Shown here piece after piece: positions 27,794 through 35,413 of a stretch of DNA of 64,000 bases. Under the pieces are notes generated by a model. It worked only from the letters and a program-made list of their open reading frames with translations. It searched no databases and was not told where the DNA came from. Source of the stretch: a bacterium (GTDB lineage Bacteria; Armatimonadota; Fimbriimonadia; Fimbriimonadales; Fimbriimonadaceae); the NCBI GenBank assembly GCA_027485645.1, contig JAIXQR010000002.1:124001-188000 (forward strand), read 5' to 3'. Each line of letters begins with the position of its first letter. The stretch's first letter is position 1. The translations under genes and the position numbers were made by a program.

Positions 27794-29200
27794 TCAGCCC
27801 TGTTCCGTAGCAACTTGGGCCAAGCGATAGAAAATGTGCGCGTAAATTCGGCTCATCTTGAATAGGTGCTCAACCTTCAAACGCTCGTCGGTCTCGTGAG
27901 CTTTGCCGTCCCCAACCCAACCGGTGCCAATGCTCACCGTGTTCGGCACGGCTCGGGCATAAGTGCCTCCGCCCATGGTTCCTGGCTCTAGCCGCTCGCC
28001 CGTTTCCGCTTCGTGCACGTCCACGATGGTCTTCACCAACGGATGATCCAGCGGGAAATACAGCGGCGGGCTGTCGCGAGAAATCTCAAGGTGTGGCTTC
28101 GAAGACAACCCGGCCAAGAACTTCGTCGCCCTTGCTCGGAGATTGTCGCTGGTGTGGGTGACCGGATAGCGAATGTTGATGAGGAGGTGCACCTGATCAC
28201 CGCGCGTGTCGAGCACACCCAGGTTAGAAGTCAGGTCACGACTCGGCTCGTCTGTGCCGGAAATGCCGATACCAACCCCGCCCGGATGGGTCATCTCAAG
28301 CAGTTCTTGGTAATACACCTCGTCTCGGACCGGTGAGATTTCGAATAGGAAGCGGAACAGCCGGGTCGCAGCCGAATCGCCCATGAACGGCGTCGAACCG
28401 TGAGCCGCCTTTCCGGTCGTGAAAATGCCGAGTACGTCTCCTTCCCAAGCGAAGGTCACATTGCGGTCCCAAGCGTCGGCCAACTTTGTTTCCACTTCGG
28501 CCTTCACGTCGCTCGCGACTCGAACCTTTGCGGAGCAGGAATCGATCACGATGTTTGGCCGCTGTCCGCCCGATACTTCAATGATCTCGAGTCCACCCTT
28601 CTGAATCGGAACGTCGATCTCGAAGTTGATGATGCCCTTTTCGGCATGGTATAGCGGCCAACCGCTATCTGGCGCGACACCAAAAGTAGGAATCTCTTCG
28701 GTCTGAACATACCGCTCAACGCATCCAAAGCCGGATTCCTCGTTGCAACCAAAGGCTTGGCGGAACCGAACGCCCAAGTCCGGAGCGACGGCTTGAACGG
28801 CTTTCATGGCATAGAACGAAGCCATCGTTGGTCCCTTGTCATCCGTCGTGCCGCGCGCATAAATGTAGCCGTCCTCAATTTCGGCCCCAAACGGATCGTG
28901 CTTCCAACCTGGTCCGGTCGGAACAACGTCCAGGTGCCCAAGGGAAAGGATCATCTTGTCTCCGGTGCCAAATTCTGCATAACCCAAGTGACCTTCCAGA
29001 TCGGTGACCCGCATTCCAGAAGCCTCTGAAAGCGACAAAGCCAGATCAAGAGCAGCTCGATTCTCCTTGCCATACGGCGCATTCGGCAGAGCCTCTGATT
29101 CAAGCGACGGAATCTGCAACATAGCGATCGTGTCGCGGAGCAGATCATCTTCGTGGGCGCGGAGCCAGTTCTGAATCTCAATCAACTTCGGGTCGGACAT
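27794..29200 (-). CDS. M20-family dipeptidase
   Basis: The 468-aa cytosolic protein is a zinc dipeptidase of the M20/PepV-carnosinase group. Metal-binding residues are visible in SLGHLDVVPTGPGW (His, Asp), ARGTTDDKGPTMA, FGCNEESGFG and the C-terminal MGGGTYARAVPN. Length and motif order match PepV-like enzymes, which cleave dipeptides from the N-terminal side. I start at the ATG at 29200; reading further upstream would run into the start region of the divergent galK. A -10-like TAACCT lies 7 bases before the start. Confidence 0.88.
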   Translation of the reverse strand: MSDPKLIEIQNWLRAHEDDLLRDTIAMLQIPSLESEALPNAPYGKENRAALDLALSLSEASGMRVTDLEGHLGYAEFGTGDKMILSLGHLDVVPTGPGWKHDPFGAEIEDGYIYARGTTDDKGPTMASFYAMKAVQAVAPDLGVRFRQAFGCNEESGFGCVERYVQTEEIPTFGVAPDSGWPLYHAEKGIINFEIDVPIQKGGLEIIEVSGGQRPNIVIDSCSAKVRVASDVKAEVETKLADAWDRNVTFAWEGDVLGIFTTGKAAHGSTPFMGDSAATRLFRFLFEISPVRDEVYYQELLEMTHPGGVGIGISGTDEPSRDLTSNLGVLDTRGDQVHLLINIRYPVTHTSDNLRARATKFLAGLSSKPHLEISRDSPPLYFPLDHPLVKTIVDVHEAETGERLEPGTMGGGTYARAVPNTVSIGTGWVGDGKAHETDERLKVEHLFKMSRIYAHIFYRLAQVATEQG

Positions 29201-29217
29201 GTAATGAAGGTTACCGG

Positions 29218-29223
29218 TACGAT
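29218..29223 (+). promoter_or_regulatory. -10-like element before galK
   Basis: TACGAT ends 8 bases before the galK ATG at 29232, within the 31 bases that separate galK from the divergent peptidase gene. Any -35 element would lie close to the peptidase start, so the promoters of the two genes probably overlap. Confidence 0.4.
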
Positions 29224-29231
29224 TCGCATCC

Positions 29232-30392
29232 ATGGCGTTGCAGGCAGTCAGTGATCTTTTCCATGACCAGTTCGGGGCGGAACCGTCCGTCGTGTCCGTT
29301 GCCCCAGGGCGGGTCAATCTCATCGGCGAACACACCGATTACAACGAAGGCTTCGTCTTTCCCGCCGCAATTGATCGCGAAACCTGGGTCGCGGCCAGCC
29401 TCACTGACGGTCAAACCTCCGTCGTTTCACTGCAAACCGGCCCGGGTCAGCCGTTCTTTGCCGAGCGGGCAGAACCCGGAAACGTCCAAGGTTGGGCACG
29501 CTACATCGCCGGGATGGCTTGGGCATTTCGCGAAATGGGCATCCCCGTGCCAGACGCGCAGTTCGCCGTCTCGAGCAACATCCCGATGGGCAGCGGGGTG
29601 AGTTCCAGCGCCGCCCTCGAAATGGCAATCGGCACCGCGTGGTTAGCCCTCATGCACCGAACCCTGACTCCGAGCGAACTCGCCATCCGCGGTCAGCGTT
29701 GTGAAAACGGGTTCGTGGGTGTGCAAAGCGGAATCATGGATCAGATGGCCAGCGCCAACGGGCACGCCGGGCAAGCGATGTTCCTCGACACGCGGTCGCT
29801 CGAAATCACCTACGCACCGATTCCGAGCGAGTGGAAGATCGTATTGCTCGAAACCGGCAAGGCGAGAGCGCTCACGAAGTCTGCCTACAACGAACGCCGC
29901 TCGGCCTGCGAAGCGGTGGCAGAGAAGCTAGGCGCCAGTAGTCTCCGTGATGTATCCCTCGAAGATCTCGAAGCGAATCGCGATAGCCTAGGCGCGAATT
30001 ACCAACGGGCAAAGCACGTCGTTACCGAAAATCTCCGGACCCTCGAATTTGTTGACGCCCTCCGGACCTCCGACGTCAACCGGGTCGGCTCGTTGATGCG
30101 AGCCAGTCACGAGAGCCTTCGCGATGACTACGAAGTGAGTTGCCCAGAACTTGATGCCATGGCCGAAGCGGCGTGGATCACCGAAGGTGGAATTGGCGCC
30201 AGGTTGACCGGCGCGGGATTCGGGGGCGCGTGCGTGGCATTGGTCCACGCCGAATTTGCGAATTCATTTTCAGAAATTGTCATTCGCAGATATCAGGAGG
30301 CAATCGGAGATATCAACGGATACAAGGGTAACGCCCTCATTTGCGGTACGGTTGAAGGTGCCCGAATCGCATTTTCGCGTGACGCTGAATAG
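29232..30392 (+). CDS. galK: Galactokinase
   Basis: The 386-aa GHMP-family kinase phosphorylates galactose at C1, the first Leloir step. The three family signatures are present: GRVNLIGEHTDYNEGFVFPA, the phosphate-binding PMGSGVSSSAALE, and TGAGFGGACVAL near the C-terminus; the catalytic Asp sits in SGIMDQMASANG. No other gal genes are nearby, so the rest of the pathway must be elsewhere. Divergent from the M20 peptidase gene. Confidence 0.94.
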   Translation: MALQAVSDLFHDQFGAEPSVVSVAPGRVNLIGEHTDYNEGFVFPAAIDRETWVAASLTDGQTSVVSLQTGPGQPFFAERAEPGNVQGWARYIAGMAWAFREMGIPVPDAQFAVSSNIPMGSGVSSSAALEMAIGTAWLALMHRTLTPSELAIRGQRCENGFVGVQSGIMDQMASANGHAGQAMFLDTRSLEITYAPIPSEWKIVLLETGKARALTKSAYNERRSACEAVAEKLGASSLRDVSLEDLEANRDSLGANYQRAKHVVTENLRTLEFVDALRTSDVNRVGSLMRASHESLRDDYEVSCPELDAMAEAAWITEGGIGARLTGAGFGGACVALVHAEFANSFSEIVIRRYQEAIGDINGYKGNALICGTVEGARIAFSRDAE

Positions 30393-30541
30393 TGCTCCAT
30401 AGTTCGCAAATTTGGGATTGTTCAGGAAATACCGGTAAATTCGCTGTAAGATTCTGACGTTCAGTGAATTCGTATTTCGGAACTCACTTCAGGTGCATTT
30501 GAGCATCGGTGAATCACTTACTTAAAGAAAGGTTCTTACGC

Positions 30542-30817
30542 ATGGTAGAAGCAACGACGCCAACGCCGGTCTCACGTCCGGTTCGCTTAACAAAACGTGA
30601 AGTCGAAGTCCTAGGACTTATTGCTGCTGGTCATAGTAGCAAGGAAGCTGCAGATTCGCTTTACGTTAGCAAGCGCACCGTGGATTTCCATCTCGCAAAT
30701 ATTTACGACAAACTTCAAGTTAACAATCGAGTGCAGGCGTTCCGCGCCGCCACACGACTTGGGTTGATTCCGTTCGAACCAACGATGAGCATGATGCGAT
30801 TCGCCTCAGATAACTGA
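30542..30817 (+). CDS. Small LuxR-type HTH regulator
   Basis: The 91-aa product is almost only a LuxR/GerE DNA-binding domain: LTKREVEVLGLIAAGHSSK, SLYVSKRTVDFHLANIYDKL and RVQAFRAATRLGL. It has no receiver or ligand domain. I start at the ATG at 30542, which has AAAGAAAGG 10-17 bases upstream; an in-frame GTG at 30509 lies earlier. The stop overlaps the ComF start region in CTGA, so regulator and ComF are probably cotranslated. About 150 bases without a gene precede it and probably hold its promoter and leader. Confidence 0.85.
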   Translation: MVEATTPTPVSRPVRLTKREVEVLGLIAAGHSSKEAADSLYVSKRTVDFHLANIYDKLQVNNRVQAFRAATRLGLIPFEPTMSMMRFASDN

Positions 30818-31419
30818 AGCTCGATCTCGCTGAGTTCCTGTTCCCGCGCAAATGTGCGCTCTGTCAAAGCATCGGAGAAGATTCGCCGTGCAGCCAGTGT
30901 CGATCCGAAATGGCTGCACCGGGCCCGATCGTTATTGAACTCGGGGAACTAGACGCCGTTCACGCTGCCTACTCCTACGAAGGGCGGGGTGGGCAAGCCG
31001 TTCGCAGACTCAAATTCAATCGGTCCACCAGCCTCGCGCCCTTCATGGCAAGCGAAATTGCGCGCATCGCTGGCGGGTTGACCTATGATTTCGTTTGCCC
31101 AGTTCCGATCCACCTTCTGCGCTGGTGCGCCCGAGGATTCAACCAAGCTGAGTTGCTGTGCGCTGGCTTTCCTGCTGGCGAGCGGAAGGATCTTCTTCGC
31201 CGCGTTCGGCTCACCCGGCCGCAAGTTGGCCTCTCGGCCCAAGATCGACGAACCAACCTCCTGGGTGCCTTTCAGTCTCAGGTCAGCCTAAACGGGAAGC
31301 ATGTACTCGTGATTGACGACGTGGTGACGACCGGCGGCACCGCCCGCGAGTGTGCGAAGGTCCTGAAGTCAGCCGGCGCCGTGCGGGTCGAACTTGTCGT
31401 GTTCGCGTCCCAAAACTAA
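30814..31419 (+). CDS. comF: ComF-family phosphoribosyltransferase-like protein, CTG start
   Basis: The 201-aa protein has the N-terminal Zn ribbon expected of ComF (CALC, then CSQC, residues about 14-31, directly after LAEFLFPRK) and a PRTase-like domain with VLVIDDVVTTGGTA. The ribbon is encoded upstream of the first ATG (30910). No ATG, GTG or TTG exists between the last in-frame stop (30811) and 30910, so I start at CTG 30814, which overlaps the regulator's stop in CTGA. ComF is needed for DNA uptake in naturally competent bacteria. The 3' end overlaps convergent ispDF by 4 bases. Confidence 0.8.
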   Translation: MKLDLAEFLFPRKCALCQSIGEDSPCSQCRSEMAAPGPIVIELGELDAVHAAYSYEGRGGQAVRRLKFNRSTSLAPFMASEIARIAGGLTYDFVCPVPIHLLRWCARGFNQAELLCAGFPAGERKDLLRRVRLTRPQVGLSAQDRRTNLLGAFQSQVSLNGKHVLVIDDVVTTGGTARECAKVLKSAGAVRVELVVFASQN

Positions 31420-32537
31420 GCTTCGCGAATCGTCGCTACGGCCCAGGCCGCAATGCCCTCAGCCCGCCCAATCGCGCCCATCCCCTCGTTCGTGGTGGCC
31501 TTAATGGAGATCTGTGAATTCGAAACCCCGAGCGCTGCCGCAATCGTCTGGCGCATTTCTTCCGCCTTTGGCATGATCTTCGGCTTTTCGGCGACGACCG
31601 CAATGTCTAGGTTGACCAACGTATAACCTGCCGCTTTCGCCCGATCGTACGCAAACTCGAGGAACTTGATCGAAGGTGCGCCTTTCCAGCGTGGGTCGGT
31701 ATTCACAAAGTGGACCCCTATATCGCCATCTGCCCGCGCGCCGAGGATCGCATCCGTGGCCGCATGGAGCAGCACGTCGGCGTCCGAGTGTCCATCCAGC
31801 GCAGTTGCTCCGGGGAAAGCAACGCCACCAAGCATTAATGTCCGAGAAGGATCGGGGCTGAATCGGTGCACATCGTAGCCAAAGCCAGTCCGTGTGAGCG
31901 GCCCGCCGTAGGCTGCCCGAGCGCGTAGCACATCCGAAGCGTGGGTGACCTTGAAATTCTCCGGGCTACCCTCAACCAACTGAACCTGATACCCTAGCGA
32001 CTGCACCATCGACAACTCGTCGGTGAATTCTGAGGTCGCCGTCGAGAGCGCCTCGCGGAGCCAATCAATCTGCACCCCCTGCGGGGTTTGCATCGCTCGA
32101 AGCGTGGATCGATCCAAAGAGCTGACCTTGCCATCGCCGACGCTCGTAATGCTGTCAACGACCGGAACGCAAGCTGCGGCCGCGCCGTGACTCCGGGTTG
32201 CGGCGATAACCCGCGAAATCGTATCCGCGTCCACATACGGCCGGGCTCCATCGTGAACCAGCAGAATCTCGGCATCGTCGGGGCATGCCTGCACCGCCGC
32301 CAAGGTGGAATCTTGCCGCCGTTCTCCACCAAGCACGTGGCGCAAAGCCGGCACAGATTGCAGGGTCTCTAGGTTATCGGGCCGCCCGACAAGGATCACG
32401 CCGTCAACTTCTGGGTGATTCGCAAACGCTTCGTAGGACCAGCGCCACACCTGGCGATCTCCGACGGATACGGCCAACTTGTCGCGGCCAAACCGGGTTC
32501 CGCGTCCAGCGGCCAGAATCGCCGCAATCACTTTCAT
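31416..32537 (-). CDS. ispDF: Bifunctional IspD/IspF, isoprenoid synthesis
   Basis: A 373-aa fusion covers two steps of the MEP pathway. Residues about 1-220 are IspD (CDP-methylerythritol synthesis): AAILAAGRGTRFGRDK and VHDGARPYV. Residues about 221-373 are IspF (cyclisation to MEcPP): GYDVHRFS, DGHSDADVLLHA with the metal-binding Asp and His, and ATTNEGMGAIGRAEGIAAWA. The two domains are joined with little linker. Such fusions are known in Campylobacterota and Alphaproteobacteria. The start overlaps the PIN/TRAM stop by one base. Confidence 0.94.
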   Translation of the reverse strand: MKVIAAILAAGRGTRFGRDKLAVSVGDRQVWRWSYEAFANHPEVDGVILVGRPDNLETLQSVPALRHVLGGERRQDSTLAAVQACPDDAEILLVHDGARPYVDADTISRVIAATRSHGAAAACVPVVDSITSVGDGKVSSLDRSTLRAMQTPQGVQIDWLREALSTATSEFTDELSMVQSLGYQVQLVEGSPENFKVTHASDVLRARAAYGGPLTRTGFGYDVHRFSPDPSRTLMLGGVAFPGATALDGHSDADVLLHAATDAILGARADGDIGVHFVNTDPRWKGAPSIKFLEFAYDRAKAAGYTLVNLDIAVVAEKPKIMPKAEEMRQTIAAALGVSNSQISIKATTNEGMGAIGRAEGIAAWAVATIREA

Positions 32538-33715
32538 CAGGAGGCTCTACGAGCCCGGCGCCGACTTGGTATCTCTTCCGCGCCATCAACCTCGGCAAAA
32601 ATCATCTTTCCGCGCTCGGTCTGAATGACTTGCGTGACCATAACCTCAACCGTTTCGCCAATAAACGGCTGGCCGTTTTCTACAACCACCATCGTGCCGT
32701 CATCGAGATAGCCAACGCCCTGTCCGTATTGGTTGCCTTCACGAATGATCTTCAGCGGCAAGTTTTCTTGCGGCAAGATGTTCGTTCGTAGGGCAAGCGC
32801 AAGGTCATTGAGGCTCAAAACTCGAATGTCCTGCAGCGTGGCGACCCGGTTCAAGTTGAAGTCGTTGGTAACAACGTCCGCCCCCAGAAGCTTTGCTAGT
32901 CGAACGATGCGAGCATCAACTTCCTTCGGCATGTCTGGCGCGTTCTTGTCCTGGGTGCCGATCTCGATGGGGAAGTCGGCCTGCATGTGCTTTAGGACTT
33001 CGAGCCCTCGGCGTCCGCGTTGCCGCTTCAAGGAATCGCTGGAATCCGCGATGTACTGAAGCTCTTCCAAAACAAACTTCGGAACGTACAACTGACCTTC
33101 CAAGAAGCCAGCTTTCGCCACGTCGTAAATGCGTCCGTCGATGATGACGTTTGTATCGAGAATCTTGATCCCGCTGCGCCGAATCTTGCCGCGAGTCTTG
33201 TTCCAAGGCAGGATGTCGGCCATCGACCACAGCGCGTAAACGCTCAGAGCCGCCAGACCGGTGGTCACCGCCAAATACAGCAGAACGCGAACGGCGGGGT
33301 CCAGATTCAGGAACTGGAACACCTGCAACAGCGGAACCGCCGCGACCAGACCGGCGAAAACGCCGAGGAAGAGGGTGACCTTGTCGCCCACGTCCATCTT
33401 GTCCCAGCGCATGCCGAGCTTTTCCATCGACCGGACAAAGCGCCCGCCGATGATGATCCCGACGATGCCGCCGAGGAATCCAAGCGGGATGATGGTTGCC
33501 GGAATTCTCGGGAAGCTGAACTGAGTCGGTCGGTCACTGATGCGGGGCCAAATGGTCGAGATCTGCCCGTAGAGCGCATCCATGACCTGCGGTCCGGCAA
33601 AGCCAAAAACCACGGCGCTGAACAAGCAAAAAGCCAGCAGAACAACCGCGCCGGCACGGCTTCTGACCCCTACAAGGAGTTCGCTGGTTCTGCTGGTTTT
33701 TTCGATTTGGCTCAT
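32537..33715 (-). CDS. PIN and TRAM domain membrane protein (YacL-like)
   Basis: The 392-aa protein starts with four hydrophobic helices (about residues 22-165), followed by a PIN-domain nuclease fold (about 180-305; DTNVIIDGRIYDV and the later VVTNDFNLNRVA carry the acidic site) and a C-terminal TRAM domain (about 315-375; PLKIIREGNQYGQGVGYLDDG). This is the YacL arrangement of Gram-positive bacteria, where it neighbours ispD as here. The likely role is RNA cleavage at the membrane. It precedes ispDF and follows the transglutaminase gene. Confidence 0.88.
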   Translation of the reverse strand: MSQIEKTSRTSELLVGVRSRAGAVVLLAFCLFSAVVFGFAGPQVMDALYGQISTIWPRISDRPTQFSFPRIPATIIPLGFLGGIVGIIIGGRFVRSMEKLGMRWDKMDVGDKVTLFLGVFAGLVAAVPLLQVFQFLNLDPAVRVLLYLAVTTGLAALSVYALWSMADILPWNKTRGKIRRSGIKILDTNVIIDGRIYDVAKAGFLEGQLYVPKFVLEELQYIADSSDSLKRQRGRRGLEVLKHMQADFPIEIGTQDKNAPDMPKEVDARIVRLAKLLGADVVTNDFNLNRVATLQDIRVLSLNDLALALRTNILPQENLPLKIIREGNQYGQGVGYLDDGTMVVVENGQPFIGETVEVMVTQVIQTERGKMIFAEVDGAEEIPSRRRARRAS

Positions 33716-33741
33716 GAACTCACCCGGACCTGCCGGTTGCG

Positions 33742-35205
33742 CTATCGACTCAAGGTTTTGGCGACCTTTATCTTGGTATCCGCCAAAAACTTAAACGAGA
33801 ACGCTTTATCTACGTTACCGCTCGCCAATTTCAAATGGACGGCGGAAATGGGCATTTCGGGCAAAGTTGTATCAACTCCCACCCATTGCGAGCCGTCCCA
33901 GATTTCGGTCCACGCATGGTAGTAGAACGCTCCCTCAGAATAAATCATTCCCCCAACGAGGCGTGCCGGAATATTTGCGGCTCGAAAAAGGGTTGTTGTC
34001 AGGATCGCGTGATCCCGGCAAACCCCTTCCATCGATCCCAACACCTGATCGGCATTCCGAAGGACTCCCATCCCGGCATTCGTCTTCATGTTCGTGTGGA
34101 CGTACTGATGAATAGAACGGGTTGCCTTCGCTAGATCGTTCGTGCCGCCGGTGATCTTTCTCGCCAGCGCGCGGAACTTCGGCGAGGTCGCCGGAATGTG
34201 AAGCGAAGCGTTCAGCCAAGCCTTCTTGTCGCTCTCCATCGCTTTCGAAACGGTTGCTCCCACCACCATATCAACCGGATGGATCGTGACTCGCCAGCCA
34301 TCACCAAGCTTGGTCATTGATTGATGCTCGTCGGATTTGACTTGCGACATGTCCCCACCTTCAACATCAATCGTCAGTAGCTTCAGATTTCGATAGTCTT
34401 CGATCGGGTCTGGAACCGGAACCCGCGTGACATCGGCCAGATCCACTGCAACGCCCGTTGGCTTCGCGAGAGCCGCATCTTTCGGTAGGGATCGAATCTC
34501 AATCCCCAAGCCGCTTTCGGCCCGGATCAGGTCGCCCTTGGCGCTCATATAAACCTTGGTCGAAACACGAGGGTCGATAATTTCCACGAAGTCGGCCGTC
34601 ACTTCGCCCGCTTCGGTCGTGATCTTCACCTTGCCGCGGTATTTGACTTCGTTCTCAACGAAGGAAACCGTCATCGGATCGAGAACCCAGAATTTCGTGC
34701 TATCTCCCGCCTTCAGTCGGCCAGAGGCCACCAACGGAAGCGGGTCGTCGATGATGAAGCCAGTTTTTGGCACCGGAATCCGGGAAGTCGTTTTCTTGCC
34801 AATGTTGTCAACGACGATGCGAACGGTCTTGCCTTCGAACATTGCCTCCACGTTTTGGGTGAGCCCTGCGCTGGCGACTTTGAAGCGCATTTGATACGGC
34901 GTGCCATCCGGACTGGTCCAGGTTTTGCTATCCAGTCGGAGGTTCAGCGACGCACCAATGAGCGAAGCGTCCATCACCGTCGTGGAATCGGTGAAGATGG
35001 CCGGCTTGTTGTTCCACGTCGATTCGGATGTTTTCGAAGAGGTGTAGCCGATTCGCTGACCTTGGGCAAAGAGACCAAAGTACTGAGTTTCTGGTTTTGG
35101 TTGACGAGCCGTGTTCGGTCGATTCGCAACTGGGGAAGCGCCGATCGATAGGGCAGCTCCCGCAATAACGAGAATGGGTGCAATTTGTCGCCTGAATCCG
35201 TTCAT
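33742..35205 (-). CDS. Exported transglutaminase-like protein
   Basis: The 487-aa protein has an N-terminal signal-like helix (MNGFRRQIAPILVIAGAALS) and a C-terminal transglutaminase-like cysteine peptidase fold. The triad is Cys396 (GVCRDHA), His430 (YYHAWTEIW) and Asp445 (VGVDTT). Residues about 45-330 are an all-beta region of unknown role. Such bacterial proteins are usually proteases or amidases, not cross-linking enzymes. It is separated by 26 bases from the PIN/TRAM gene downstream and by 208 bases from the divergent topA. Confidence 0.85.
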   Translation of the reverse strand: MNGFRRQIAPILVIAGAALSIGASPVANRPNTARQPKPETQYFGLFAQGQRIGYTSSKTSESTWNNKPAIFTDSTTVMDASLIGASLNLRLDSKTWTSPDGTPYQMRFKVASAGLTQNVEAMFEGKTVRIVVDNIGKKTTSRIPVPKTGFIIDDPLPLVASGRLKAGDSTKFWVLDPMTVSFVENEVKYRGKVKITTEAGEVTADFVEIIDPRVSTKVYMSAKGDLIRAESGLGIEIRSLPKDAALAKPTGVAVDLADVTRVPVPDPIEDYRNLKLLTIDVEGGDMSQVKSDEHQSMTKLGDGWRVTIHPVDMVVGATVSKAMESDKKAWLNASLHIPATSPKFRALARKITGGTNDLAKATRSIHQYVHTNMKTNAGMGVLRNADQVLGSMEGVCRDHAILTTTLFRAANIPARLVGGMIYSEGAFYYHAWTEIWDGSQWVGVDTTLPEMPISAVHLKLASGNVDKAFSFKFLADTKIKVAKTLSR

Positions 35206-35413
35206 GATTTATCGCCCCAAAAGGCATGCGCATCCAATGCGCGACATTCAAGACGAAGCAGCAGGCAAGGACTTCGCCGGAGAATTCACAATGTTCAGCC
35301 GATATCCGTCAAATCTGGGCAATTCAGCGTAGACCTTTGACAGACTAGGCGAAGCTGGTGTGACTTTTCACTTCGGCCCGTACTCGTAACATCGGACACT
35401 TCCGCAAAACTCC

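Noticed and set aside
35228-35242. Palindrome GCGCAT-CCA-ATGCGC upstream of the transglutaminase gene
   Set aside because: Only 6-bp arms, single copy, no matching box nearby; too short to claim an operator.
35337-35365. TTGACA before topA as a -35 box
   Set aside because: No acceptable -10 hexamer at 16-18 bases downstream (GTGACT or TGACTT).
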